Shown here: one piece after another, positions 51,452-59,080 of the stretch
Layout of the letters: every line of letters begins with the position of its first letter
Position numbering within the stretch: position 1 is the first letter of the stretch
The notes under the pieces: generated by a model
Told to the model about the DNA's origin: nothing
Seen by the model: the letters and a program-made list of their open reading frames with translations, nothing else
The model's database searches: none
Position numbers and translations under genes: made by a program
Assembly (NCBI GenBank): GCA_021736785.1
Contig: JAIPFF010000006.1
Location: forward strand, 62,001-126,000
Reading direction: 5' to 3'
Origin: Thiohalocapsa sp.
Lineage (GTDB): Bacteria > Pseudomonadota > Gammaproteobacteria > Chromatiales > Chromatiaceae
Length of the DNA stretch: 64,000 nt

Positions 51452-51473
51452 AAAAAAAACCCCGTCATCGGGG
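51452..51473 (-). terminator. first intrinsic terminator in the rimP leader
   Basis: Minus-strand stem CCCCG, loop ATGA, CGGGG, then eight T (complement at 51452-51459). It ends a transcript about 70 bases from the predicted start near 51522, upstream of the second terminator. It could release a small RNA or act as a first attenuation stage. Confidence 0.85.
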
Positions 51474-51482
51474 CCTTACCGC

Positions 51483-51506
51483 TCAAGCCGGAGTCATGGT
51501 CCACAT
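51483..51506 (-). CDS. possible seven-codon leader peptide
   Basis: The minus strand reads ATG to TGA as MWTMTPA, starting about 16 bases after the predicted transcription start and ending ten bases before the first terminator stem. The upstream AGG is a weak ribosome site. Short ORFs before attenuators can couple translation to termination, but a random occurrence is quite possible. Confidence 0.3.
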   Translation of the reverse strand: MWTMTPA

Positions 51507-51511
51507 TGGAG

Positions 51512-51527
51512 CCTAGATAAGCCTAGG
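51512..51527 (-). promoter_or_regulatory. small inverted repeat at the 5' end of the rimP leader
   Basis: CCTAG, six bases, CTAGG. It sits just after the -10 box, over the predicted start, so it may be a 5' hairpin or operator. Five-base arms are modest evidence. Confidence 0.35.
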
Positions 51528-51528
51528 G

Positions 51529-51557
51529 ACTATAGCGGCCGGGAGGACTTCTTGCAA
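51529..51557 (-). promoter_or_regulatory. promoter of the rimP-nusA-infB operon
   Basis: On the minus strand TTGCAA (51552-51557), 17 bases, TATAGT (51529-51534): 4/6 and 5/6 sigma70 matches at ideal spacing. The predicted start is near 51522, giving a leader of about 160 bases that carries both terminators. Confidence 0.7.
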
Positions 51558-51871
51558 GCGGACGTCCGACACGCCAACTTGTCAAAGCGCCATCACCGCC
51601 ACATCCGCTCGGCAAGCACGCTATCGGGGCTGCAGTCACAGGGCCGCCGGCGCTAAGCTTGCTCCGACGCTAGGCGCAACGCCCCCGCCGCGGCACCGCC
51701 CCCATTTGCCGACCGATCGTGTGCCGATGCGCCGGAACGGAGCGAAGGTCGCCGTGCAGGGCGGCCCGGTCCCGCACCCCTTGCACGAAGCATGCGAACG
51801 CGCACCGGTCCCGCTGCCGCGAGCACGCGCCCGCTCCCCGGCAAGCCGAGAATCATCAGAGAGTCGAGATC

Positions 51872-52432
51872 ATGGCCGACGAGGCGGACACCACCGATCA
51901 CGCGAACAACACCCCAGCGCTGATGCGCCAGGCGCATGCGTGCACGCTTGCGTTCCTCGAGCGAGCCCGGCAAGTGACCGGCCACCCCTTGCCCTGCCCC
52001 GTTATCCGCTTCGATCTGCGCGGGCGCAGCGCCGGGCAAGTGCGCATAGCGCGTGACGGCACTTGCACGATCCGCTACAACGCTCGGCTTCTCGAGCGCC
52101 ATCCGGAGGACTTCCTGCACACCACCGTCGCGCATGAGGTCGCGCATTACGCGGCCTACGCGCATTACGGGGGGAATATCCGCCCCCACGGTCCGCAGTG
52201 GCAGGACATCATGCGCGCGCTCGGCGCCGACCCGAGCCGTTGTCATGACTACGACACCGAAGGCCTCGACACACGCCGGCTGCGCCGCCACGTCTACCAC
52301 TGCGCATGCGGCGAGCACTTGCTGACCAGCATTCGACACAACCGCGTACGCCGGGGGACACGCTATTTTTGCCGGCGATGCGGCGAAGCGCTGCGCCCCG
52401 AAGCCGGCGATCGGACCGGCCGCACCCGATGA
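51872..52432 (+). CDS. SprT-like zinc metalloprotease-fold protein
   Basis: The 186-residue product has the SprT family core: HEVAHYAAYAHYGG (HExxH at residues 88-92, with a downstream His in the PHGPQW segment). A C-terminal zinc ribbon has HCACG and FCRRCG. The family includes SprT and the SPRTN proteases; bacterial SprT members are little characterised. The start is ATG 51872; the frame opens earlier but the upstream segment looks non-coding. It stands alone on the plus strand. Confidence 0.85.
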   Translation: MADEADTTDHANNTPALMRQAHACTLAFLERARQVTGHPLPCPVIRFDLRGRSAGQVRIARDGTCTIRYNARLLERHPEDFLHTTVAHEVAHYAAYAHYGGNIRPHGPQWQDIMRALGADPSRCHDYDTEGLDTRRLRRHVYHCACGEHLLTSIRHNRVRRGTRYFCRRCGEALRPEAGDRTGRTR

Positions 52433-52594
52433 GCCGCAACGCGGTGCTGCAACGATCGCACGTCACGCCCCGCCCCGAAGCGAGCAAAGCGCCGAGCGCA
52501 TCGGGGCCGCGCGGCGGCTAATCCGCTCCGTACGCCGCCTTGCCTAAACGCATCGGCGCCCGCCGTGGTGAAAAACAACGCGGCGCGGACGATC

Positions 52595-53545
52595 CTAGTA
52601 TCGGTACATCGGCGTCGGGTACGGGTACGGCGGCTGCGCGCTCGCGGGATATCCAAAAAACGAGGGCGGAGGCGCAACCGGGAAATGCGGCGGCCGGAGC
52701 GGCTGTTGCCAGCGCCGCTGTGCCGCCTCGATGGCTTGAAGTCGGCGGGCGTGATAGGCATCGAGCATCGCGTCCGCCGGTACATCGCCCGCCGCGGTGC
52801 GCTGGGGCATCTCTGCCGCGGGCGGCGCTTGCGCGGGCGGCGCGCCCGCACCCACAGCAGCCGGCGATCCGGCGTCGGCTCCCCCAGCGGCCCCGTCTGC
52901 GGATGCCAAGCCGGACGGCGCCGCTCCGTCCCCCGCGGGGTCATCGCGAGCGGAACCTCCCTCGGCATGCGCACCGACCGACGACTCGGGCTCCTCAGCC
53001 CCGGGCTGGTCCATGACCGAGCGCGCAAACGCCTTGGCCTCTTCGCGGGCGATGGCCCGCGCATCCGCGCTGTCGGCCGCCTGCTCCGCCACGGCAGGCG
53101 CCGGACTGCTGTCGGCGGCATCGGACACAGAATCGGGCGTCGGCCCGGGCGCTTTGCCGCTTGCGGCCTCCTGCACTGCGCCGCGGCCTTCGTCGGAGCC
53201 CGCCGTGGCGGCTTGGACCAAGTCAGGCGCCGGAGACACCGAGGCAATCGGAGCCGCTACCTGCGACGTGGCGACAGGCGTGCCGGCAGCGGTGTCGTCG
53301 GGACTCGGGGCCGGGGCCGGGGCCGGGGAAGCGGCCTCGTGGCTAGCTTGACCGCCGCCGAAACGCTGCAGCAGCCCGGCAAGCCCGGACTGCTCGCCGC
53401 CGGCACCGTCCTGTTCGCCGCGCTCGAGCGAGCCCAAATATAAATAAGCAAACAGGAGCACCAAGCCCCACAAAATCAGTTTCGGCAGAAACCCGAGTCG
53501 AGCGCTCTTCTCGGTATCGGCGTCGGCATTCTCGACGTCTGTCAT
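52595..53545 (-). CDS. membrane-anchored Ala/Pro-rich protein of unknown function
   Basis: The 316-residue product has an acidic cytoplasmic N-terminus and one membrane segment at about 18-38 (LPKLILWGLVLLFAYLYL). A long, disordered Ala/Pro/Ser/Gly-rich acidic region covers about 60-230. An Ala/Arg/Gln helix follows, then a Pro/Tyr/Phe-rich tail ending PTPMYRY. No domain is recognised. Bitopic proteins with low-complexity periplasmic parts can span the wall, but no LysM or SPOR module is seen. The start is ATG 53545. It lies 122 bases after the mtnP stop, on the same strand. Confidence 0.65.
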   Translation of the reverse strand: MTDVENADADTEKSARLGFLPKLILWGLVLLFAYLYLGSLERGEQDGAGGEQSGLAGLLQRFGGGQASHEAASPAPAPAPSPDDTAAGTPVATSQVAAPIASVSPAPDLVQAATAGSDEGRGAVQEAASGKAPGPTPDSVSDAADSSPAPAVAEQAADSADARAIAREEAKAFARSVMDQPGAEEPESSVGAHAEGGSARDDPAGDGAAPSGLASADGAAGGADAGSPAAVGAGAPPAQAPPAAEMPQRTAAGDVPADAMLDAYHARRLQAIEAAQRRWQQPLRPPHFPVAPPPSFFGYPASAQPPYPYPTPMYRY

Positions 53546-53666
53546 AACGAATCACCCCGGTTGAATAATTCTAAAGCGGCGCGTCGCTCGCATGCCGCCG
53601 CGATGCGGTCGGTTTCGCGCCCGAGCCTGCGCCGCCGGGCGGATGATCAGGCCGGCCCGCCGAGCC

Positions 53667-54422
53667 TTAATCCGCGGAAGAGCCGGCGGCGGCCACAAGC
53701 AGCCGGCGAACCTGTGTCTGACAGCGGTCGAGGTTTTCCCTGATCTCGTCCATGCCGATCTCGCCTTCGCCCTTACCGGCCGCCCAGTTGACGACGAATG
53801 CGAGGCAGCCGTAAGCGATACCCCGCTCGCGGGCCAGCGCCGCCTCCGGCATCAGCGTCATACCGACGATGTCGCAGCCGTCGCGCTCGAGCCGGTTGAT
53901 CTCTGCCGCTGTCTCCAGCCTCGGCCCCTGGGTAACCGCGTAGGTCGCGCCGTCCGTCACCGGGATGTCGGCCGCGCGCCCCGCGTCCAGCAACAGACCG
54001 CGAAGCGACGCGCTGAATGGATAGCTGAAGTCGATGTGCACGACCTCTCCGCCGTCGTCGCCACCGTCGTGGAAGCTCGACTCGCGGCCGTGGGTGTAGT
54101 CGACGATTTGGTCGGGTACGCAGAGGGCAAGCGGGCCGAAGCCATCGCTTATGCCCCCGACCGCCGCGAGCGCGATGATCCGGTCGACACCGGCGTCGCT
54201 CAAGGCCTGGATGTTGGCGCGATAGTTGACCTTGTGCGGGGGAAGGCGGTGTCCGTCTCCGTGGCGCGCAAGAAACACCACGGACCGATCGGCCAAGCGG
54301 CCCTGCACAAGCGCCGCGGACGGCGTACCGTAGGCAGTTTGCACCGCCTTATGAGCGTCGACCTCGAGCTCAGGCAGCGCAGCTGCGAAGCCCGAACCCC
54401 CGATGATGGCCATCTGGCCCAT
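53667..54422 (-). CDS. mtnP: S-methyl-5'-thioinosine phosphorylase (MTAP/MTIP family)
   Basis: A purine nucleoside phosphorylase that cleaves methylthioinosine (or methylthioadenosine) with phosphate, salvaging the purine and the methylthioribose of polyamine and AHL metabolism. The 251 residues include AIIGGSGF, VFLARHGDGHRLPPHKVNYRANI, TQGPRLETAAEI and GMTLMPEAALARE. The close resemblance in order and motif to the Pseudomonas MTIP favours thioinosine over thioadenosine. The start is ATG 54422. hpt, which salvages hypoxanthine, is nearby. Confidence 0.9.
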   Translation of the reverse strand: MGQMAIIGGSGFAAALPELEVDAHKAVQTAYGTPSAALVQGRLADRSVVFLARHGDGHRLPPHKVNYRANIQALSDAGVDRIIALAAVGGISDGFGPLALCVPDQIVDYTHGRESSFHDGGDDGGEVVHIDFSYPFSASLRGLLLDAGRAADIPVTDGATYAVTQGPRLETAAEINRLERDGCDIVGMTLMPEAALARERGIAYGCLAFVVNWAAGKGEGEIGMDEIRENLDRCQTQVRRLLVAAAGSSAD

Positions 54423-54914
54423 GACTGACTCCGAGTGTTGATCACGGCGCGCCGCGCACGCCGCTGGCGGCGGACCGGCGAGTTACGGCGCAGCCCGCGA
54501 CGCAGGCGAGTGAGCGGGCTCTCGCCCGACCAGCAGTCCGGGCAACAAACCACGCGATCCGATGGTCCGCTCACGCACCGCCGCACCGAGCACAATGCCG
54601 AGCCCGTCGCGCAAGCATCACGGGCGAGTTTACTGGAGCGACGCGGGGGAGTGAAATGCCGGCGGCAGGGCTCAGCCGGGGCGGGAGAGGAGGCGGGAGA
54701 GAAGGAAGACGAGCCAAAGCTCGGAAAAAACACGCGAGCGCAGGTGTTTTTCCCAAAGCTTTCAATATATTATGGCCAGACCGCCCCGCACCTTCCGCCG
54801 CTCCCGATACGGGCGGCGGCGGTGTTTCGCAGTCTGCTGACGATCGGGAAAATGACTACCGGGAATAAACCGCGCCGCGCGCGCCGGCTCGGACATCCCG
54901 GATTTTCGGCAGCC
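54423..54914. other. region between mtnP and the hemerythrin gene
   Basis: 492 bases without a convincing gene. The upper part is AT-rich for this genome (around 54720-54800) and contains a hairpin, GGAAAAAACAC at 54723-54733 and GTGTTTTTCC at 54744-54753, a terminator-like structure with T/A runs on both sides. It may end the hemerythrin transcript. A purine-rich stretch (about 54655-54720) precedes it. No clear promoter for mtnP was found. Confidence 0.6.
54723..54753 (-). terminator. terminator-like hairpin after the hemerythrin gene
   Basis: Near-perfect inverted repeat with a ten-base loop and an A/T-rich stem (one bulge). On the minus strand the arm ends in T residues. It could be a bidirectional intrinsic terminator, about 160 bases beyond the hemerythrin stop. 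Confidence 0.45.
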
Positions 54915-55358
54915 TCAAGCCCGCTGCTCGGCGAACATGCCGATCTCGACCAGCTTCGGGAACAGAACCTGCTCCTCGCGATCGATCCGATAAGTGAGCA
55001 TATCGAAAATCTCACGGGTTTCTTCGAGGAACTCAGCGGTGAAGTTGAAATCGCAGTCTTTCAGCCACTTTTTGTAGTACTCGTCGAAGGTACGCCGCAA
55101 CGGCTTCTCGCCGCTGATGAAGCCCCAGGCGATCGACTTCACTTTCGGGTCTTCGTGAATCAAAAGGTTTGGATAGAGCTGCTTGTCTTCGTCGGACAAG
55201 TGCCCTTTCACCTTTTGTGCGAGCTCGCACATCAGTGAGTATGCTGTCTTTGCATTCGGCCGGATCTTGAGCTGCTCTACGGTCATGATCGAGCGCAAGT
55301 CGTCGATCATCTGTCGCAGTTCGGCATGGCTGCTACGGTAGCCATCGAGTGTTTTCAT
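54915..55358 (-). CDS. hemerythrin-like (HHE-domain) protein
   Basis: A 147-residue four-helix-bundle protein of the HHE cation-binding type, which in the family binds a di-iron site and oxygen or nitric oxide. The start is ATG 55358 (MKTLDGYRSSHAEL). Visible ligand candidates are His11 and His53 with Glu57 (HLSDED), plus the DREEQVLFPKL motif in helix 4. The usual His before that motif is Arg here. GC content is near 50 percent, against about two-thirds around it. The longer ORF start at 55481 is rejected. The gene lies between hpt and mtnP. Confidence 0.75.
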   Translation of the reverse strand: MKTLDGYRSSHAELRQMIDDLRSIMTVEQLKIRPNAKTAYSLMCELAQKVKGHLSDEDKQLYPNLLIHEDPKVKSIAWGFISGEKPLRRTFDEYYKKWLKDCDFNFTAEFLEETREIFDMLTYRIDREEQVLFPKLVEIGMFAEQRA

Positions 55359-55484
55359 GGACCATCCTCCTCGTTGACTGTATCGGGTCGTGAAAAGCCG
55401 CAGGCGAGCATTTGGCGGGACAAGCTGCGGCATAGGCGACGCGACCCTCGCGAGACGGGCAATTGCCCGCACCGCACTCACTAC

Positions 55485-55513
55485 CGTTTAAACCATGCCG
55501 ATGAAAATGTCAA
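55485..55513 (-). promoter_or_regulatory. probable promoter of the hemerythrin gene
   Basis: A perfect TTGACA (minus strand, complement at 55508-55513), 17 bases, and TAAACG (55485-55490, 3/6). The start site would be about 120 bases upstream of ATG 55358. A perfect TATAAT (55524-55529) further upstream has no -35 that I can see. Confidence 0.5.
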
Positions 55514-55565
55514 AAAGCCCTTCATTATATTAGCTTTTTCGCAACCCATCGAACAACGACCGCAG

Positions 55566-56129
55566 TCATCGAACATCGGCATCCGCGGCAGCATAGATGC
55601 CGGGCATATTGCGAAAATAACTCTTGTAGTCGAGACCGTATCCCATCACGTAGCGATCCGGCACCTGCAGCCCGATAATGTCGGGGCGATAGTCGGTGCT
55701 GCGTTCGCGCTCCTTCTCCACCAGCACGACACTGTGCACGCTGGCGGCGCCGTCCTCGCGGCAGGCGGCGACGATCTCAGCCATCGTGATGCCCTCGTCG
55801 AAGATGTCGTCGACCACCAGCACGTGCTCGCCGCGAATCGCCTCGCTCGGACGATGGCGCCATTCCAGACTGCCCCCGCTGGTATTGCCGCGGTAGCGCG
55901 TCGCGTGCAGGTAGTCGAGCCGCAGCGCGAAGTCGAGCCGCGGCAGCAGTATGCCGGCAGTGACGATGCCGCCGGTCACGACGCACAGCACCAGCGGGTC
56001 TTTATCCGCGAAATCGCGGTTGATCTCGGCGGCAATGCGATCGAACGCGGCTTCGACCGCGTCTCGGCTGACCAGTCGGTCGGCACGCTCGAGCACGCCG
56101 CGGTAGTGGTCCGAGGTCATTTTGTTCAT
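55566..56129 (-). CDS. hpt: hypoxanthine phosphoribosyltransferase
   Basis: Hpt converts hypoxanthine (or guanine) and PRPP to IMP (or GMP). The 187-residue product starts at ATG 56129 after a GAGCAAGAG site. The 13-residue PRPP loop is VLVVDDIFDEGIT. Other PRTase elements are LCVVTGGIVTAGILL and the YVMGYGLDYKSYFRNMPGIY segment near the C-terminus. It lies 58 bases after nagZ. The phosphorylase mtnP downstream yields hypoxanthine, so the pair can recycle purine. Confidence 0.94.
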   Translation of the reverse strand: MNKMTSDHYRGVLERADRLVSRDAVEAAFDRIAAEINRDFADKDPLVLCVVTGGIVTAGILLPRLDFALRLDYLHATRYRGNTSGGSLEWRHRPSEAIRGEHVLVVDDIFDEGITMAEIVAACREDGAASVHSVVLVEKERERSTDYRPDIIGLQVPDRYVMGYGLDYKSYFRNMPGIYAAADADVR

Positions 56130-56187
56130 CTCTTGCTCCGGTCGGCTTGCGCGGCGCGCACCCCCGGGGGGCCGCTCGCCGCAGCGC

Positions 56188-57213
56188 TCAAGTGGATTGC
56201 AGTCGGTCGAGGACCGCCAGCGCCGCGGATCGCCGCGCACCGTCGTCGGCCCCCGGGGAGGATCGCGCCCGCATGCGCGCGACGCGCGCCGCAAGACGCG
56301 GGTTTTGGTGGCGCTCGGAGAGGGCGGTGACGACCTCCGCCGCGCCGGGCCTGTTGTTGCAGACTACGGCCATGTCGCAGCCCGCCTCGAGCGCGGCGCG
56401 CGCCCGCTCGGCGAAGCCGCCGCCGGCCGCGGCCGCGGCCATGTTCAAATCGTCGCTGAAAATCATGCCGTCGAAGCCCAATCGCCCGCGCAGCACTTGG
56501 CGCAGCCAAAACGGCGAGAAGCCGGCGCAGCGCGGATCGATGCGGCGATACACGACGTGGGCCGGCATCAAGGCCTCGAGGCCGCAGCGGATCAAACGAG
56601 AGAACGGCAGCAGATCGCAGCCCTCGAGCGCGGCGAGCGGACGATCGTCCACCGGAAGCTGCAGGTGAGAGTCCGCCTCGACCGCGCCGTGCCCCGGAAA
56701 ATGCTTGCCGCAGGCGGCCATGCCGGCCGCGTGCACGCCGCCGACCCAGGCTGCAGCCAGCTCGGCGACGACCTCCGGCGAGCTCGAGAAGGCACGGTCG
56801 CCGATGACTCGGCTGATGCCGCGCTCCACGTCGAGCACGGGCGCGAAACTGAAGTCGACGCCGGCGGCAAGCAGCTCCGCGGCCATGAGCCAGCCGATGT
56901 CGGCCGCGGCGCGCCGAGCCGCCGCCGGCTGGCGATCATGCAGCTGGCCGAAGGCCGAGACGGGAGGCAGCCGTGTGAAGCCGGTGCGAAACCGCTGCAC
57001 GCGTCCGCCTTCCTGATCGACGGCGATCAGCAGCGGCGGCTCGCGCAGCGCGGCGATGGATCCGGTCAGTGCGCGCAGCTGCGCGGGATCGGCGTAGTTC
57101 CTCGCGAACAGGATCACGCCGCCAACCGCAGGGTGACGCAATATCTCTCGGTCCTCGGCGTCCAGCTCGACACCGGCGATGTCGAGCATGACCGGACCCG
57201 GCTCGAGACTCAT
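56188..57213 (-). CDS. nagZ: beta-N-acetylhexosaminidase NagZ
   Basis: NagZ removes N-acetylglucosamine from anhydromuropeptides in the cytoplasm during peptidoglycan recycling. The GH3 (beta/alpha) barrel has [11 protein letters not shown] and the [14 protein letters not shown] segment. The catalytic loop KHFPGHG-x5-SH carries the His/Asp pair, and SDDLNM supplies the nucleophile Asp. From ATG 57213 it is 341 residues, equal to E. coli; ATG 57252 would add 13. It leads hpt. Recycling fits the permeases and YkuD enzyme upstream. Confidence 0.94.
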   Translation of the reverse strand: MSLEPGPVMLDIAGVELDAEDREILRHPAVGGVILFARNYADPAQLRALTGSIAALREPPLLIAVDQEGGRVQRFRTGFTRLPPVSAFGQLHDRQPAAARRAAADIGWLMAAELLAAGVDFSFAPVLDVERGISRVIGDRAFSSSPEVVAELAAAWVGGVHAAGMAACGKHFPGHGAVEADSHLQLPVDDRPLAALEGCDLLPFSRLIRCGLEALMPAHVVYRRIDPRCAGFSPFWLRQVLRGRLGFDGMIFSDDLNMAAAAAGGGFAERARAALEAGCDMAVVCNNRPGAAEVVTALSERHQNPRLAARVARMRARSSPGADDGARRSAALAVLDRLQST

Positions 57214-57323
57214 GGACACGGCGGTTGCATCCGCCCGCGGGGCTGCGTGCATTGACTCATGCTCGGCCTTTTACCACAGCCTGCCCCGGGTGTCCCAACG
57301 TGGACGCCCCGCGGAGCGGGCGC

Positions 57324-58142
57324 TCATCGCTCGGCGCGCACATCGAGCCGGTCACGCAAGCGGTCGCCGAGCAGGTTGACGGCCAGCACCACAAGCAGCA
57401 TTGCCACGCCGGGCGCGAGAACCAAGTGCGGCGCCACCAGCATGTAGGCAACGCCATCTCGGATCATACTGCCCCAGGATGCCGCCGGCGGCTGCACGCC
57501 GAGGCCGAGAAAGGATAGCCCCGCCTCGGCGATGACCGCGGCGGCAATGCCGAACGTCGCCTCGACGATCAGCGGCGCCGCGGCCAGCGGCAGCAAATGG
57601 CGCATCAGCACCCGCGGTGCACGGGCACCGAGCGCACGTGCCGCGAGCACGTGCTCGCGCTGCTTCAGCGACAACACCTGCGCCCGTGCGAGCCGCGCAT
57701 AACCGACCCACCCGACCGCGGCCAACGCGATGATCACGTTGCCGAGACCGGGCCCCAGAATGCCGGCCAGTGCGATGGCCAGCAGGATACCGGGAAAGGC
57801 GAGGAAAACATCGATCAGGCGCACCACCAGAAGATCCACCCAGCCGCCGGACAGCCCTGCCATCGCGCCGATCAGCGCGCCCAGCGACAAGGAGACCGCG
57901 ACCACGCCGAGGCCGACCAGAAACGACGTGCGCGCGCCGACGACGAGGCGATCGAGCACCGGTCGGCCGAGATCATCGGCTCCCAACGGCAGCGTCCATG
58001 AGGGCGGCGCGAGGATCTGCGCCAGCGCGATGCGATCGGGCGCCAGCGACAACAGCGGATGCGCAACCGCCGCCACGGCCCAAATCAGGACGATGGCCAG
58101 CGGCAACTGCCGCATGAAGCGCCCCGGCATCCGCATGCGCAT
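57324..58142 (-). CDS. peptide-type ABC transporter permease (DppC/OppC family)
   Basis: The 272-residue inner-membrane permease has about six helices, with the first being LAIVLIWAVAAVAHPLL. The binding-protein-dependent EAA-like motif is in the loop around EHVLAARALGARAPRVLMRHLLP. The GADDLGRPVLDRLVVGARTS segment is typical of DppC. Starts at 58142, 58136 and 58130 are close; 58142 was chosen. It lies four bases after the partner permease. No ATPase or binding protein is nearby. Confidence 0.9.
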   Translation of the reverse strand: MRMRMPGRFMRQLPLAIVLIWAVAAVAHPLLSLAPDRIALAQILAPPSWTLPLGADDLGRPVLDRLVVGARTSFLVGLGVVAVSLSLGALIGAMAGLSGGWVDLLVVRLIDVFLAFPGILLAIALAGILGPGLGNVIIALAAVGWVGYARLARAQVLSLKQREHVLAARALGARAPRVLMRHLLPLAAAPLIVEATFGIAAAVIAEAGLSFLGLGVQPPAASWGSMIRDGVAYMLVAPHLVLAPGVAMLLVVLAVNLLGDRLRDRLDVRAER

Positions 58143-58146
58143 GATG

Positions 58147-59067
58147 TCAGCGCCGGGCCACGCGCGGGTCGACCCACGCGTAGGCGAGATCGGTGAGTGT
58201 GTTGACCGCCACATAAATCAGGCTGATCAGCAAGACGCAGCCCTGCACCACCGGGAAGTCGCGCGCCTGAATCGATTCGACCAGGAGACTGCCGACCCCG
58301 GGCCACGCGAAAACCGTCTCGGTGATCACCGCTCCGCCCAGCAAGCCGCCGAGTTGCAGCCCGATCAGCGTCAGCACCGGCAGCCATGCGTTGCGCATCG
58401 CGTGCCGCCATAGGATGCGCAACTCCGAGACTCCCTTGGCGCGCGCGGTCCGCACATAGTCCTCCGCCAGCACCTCCAGCACGCTCGCGCGCACCATGCG
58501 CGCCAGGATCGCCGCCATCGCGGTGCCGAGCGTGAGCGCGGGCAGTACGAGCCCGAAAGCGGATTCGTTTCCGCTGACCGGCGTCCAGCCGAGCCAGAGC
58601 GAAAAAACGAGAATCAACAGCGGCCCGAGCCAGAAGTTCGGTATCGAGATACCGATCAGCGAAAAAGCCATGGCGCCGCTGTCGAGCGGACCGCCGCGGC
58701 GCAGGGCGGCGAGCATCCCCAGCGGCAGCGCCAGCAGCAGCGCGAGCAACAGCGCAGCCCCGGCCAACTGTGCGGTGGCCGGCAGCCGCTCGGCGAGAAT
58801 CGCGGACACCGGCCGGCCGTCGAGGAAGGAATGCCCTAAATCCAGGCGCAGAAGCCCGGCCATGTAGCGCCGATACTGCTCGCCCAGCGAGAGATTCAGC
58901 CCCAGCGCCTCGCGCAGGGCGTCACGGTCGGCCGGGCGCGCGGTCTCGCCCAGCATTGCTTCTACCGGGTCGCCCGGGATCAGGTGAATCAGCGCGAAGA
59001 CCAATGTACAGACGCCGAGCACGACGACCGCGGCGGCACCGATGCGACTGCTCACTTGTCCAAGCAT
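58147..59067 (-). CDS. peptide-type ABC transporter permease (DppB/OppB family)
   Basis: The 306-residue permease has about six helices. The IHLIPGDPVEAML segment is characteristic of the DppB N-terminal region, and the EAA motif is around EDYVRTARAKGVSELRILWRHAMRN. It starts at ATG 59067, just 13 bases after the YkuD stop, so it probably shares a transcript with the YkuD gene and dppC. The substrate is presumably a peptide; murein peptide is suggested by neighbours. The ATP-binding subunits must be encoded elsewhere. Confidence 0.9.
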   Translation of the reverse strand: MLGQVSSRIGAAAVVVLGVCTLVFALIHLIPGDPVEAMLGETARPADRDALREALGLNLSLGEQYRRYMAGLLRLDLGHSFLDGRPVSAILAERLPATAQLAGAALLLALLLALPLGMLAALRRGGPLDSGAMAFSLIGISIPNFWLGPLLILVFSLWLGWTPVSGNESAFGLVLPALTLGTAMAAILARMVRASVLEVLAEDYVRTARAKGVSELRILWRHAMRNAWLPVLTLIGLQLGGLLGGAVITETVFAWPGVGSLLVESIQARDFPVVQGCVLLISLIYVAVNTLTDLAYAWVDPRVARR

Positions 59068-59080
59068 GGGCGCATTCGAA

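Larger units (their letters stand above)
51365..51871. other. rimP leader and divergent sprT upstream region
   Basis: These 507 bases hold the rimP-operon promoter (51529-51557), two intrinsic terminators (51385-51405 and 51452-51473), a possible seven-codon leader ORF and a small hairpin (51512-51527). The part nearer sprT (51560-51871) is GC-rich with no gene or clear promoter. No tRNA, secG or other gene typical of this spot in other gammaproteobacteria is seen. Confidence 0.75.

Noticed and set aside
51365-51660. tRNA upstream of rimP, as in many gammaproteobacteria
   Set aside because: No cloverleaf or T-loop GTTCRA box was found on either strand; the structures seen are terminators.
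54720-55560. Insertion sequence or phage remnant around the hemerythrin gene
   Set aside because: No terminal inverted repeats, target duplications, integrase or transposase were seen; only composition differs.
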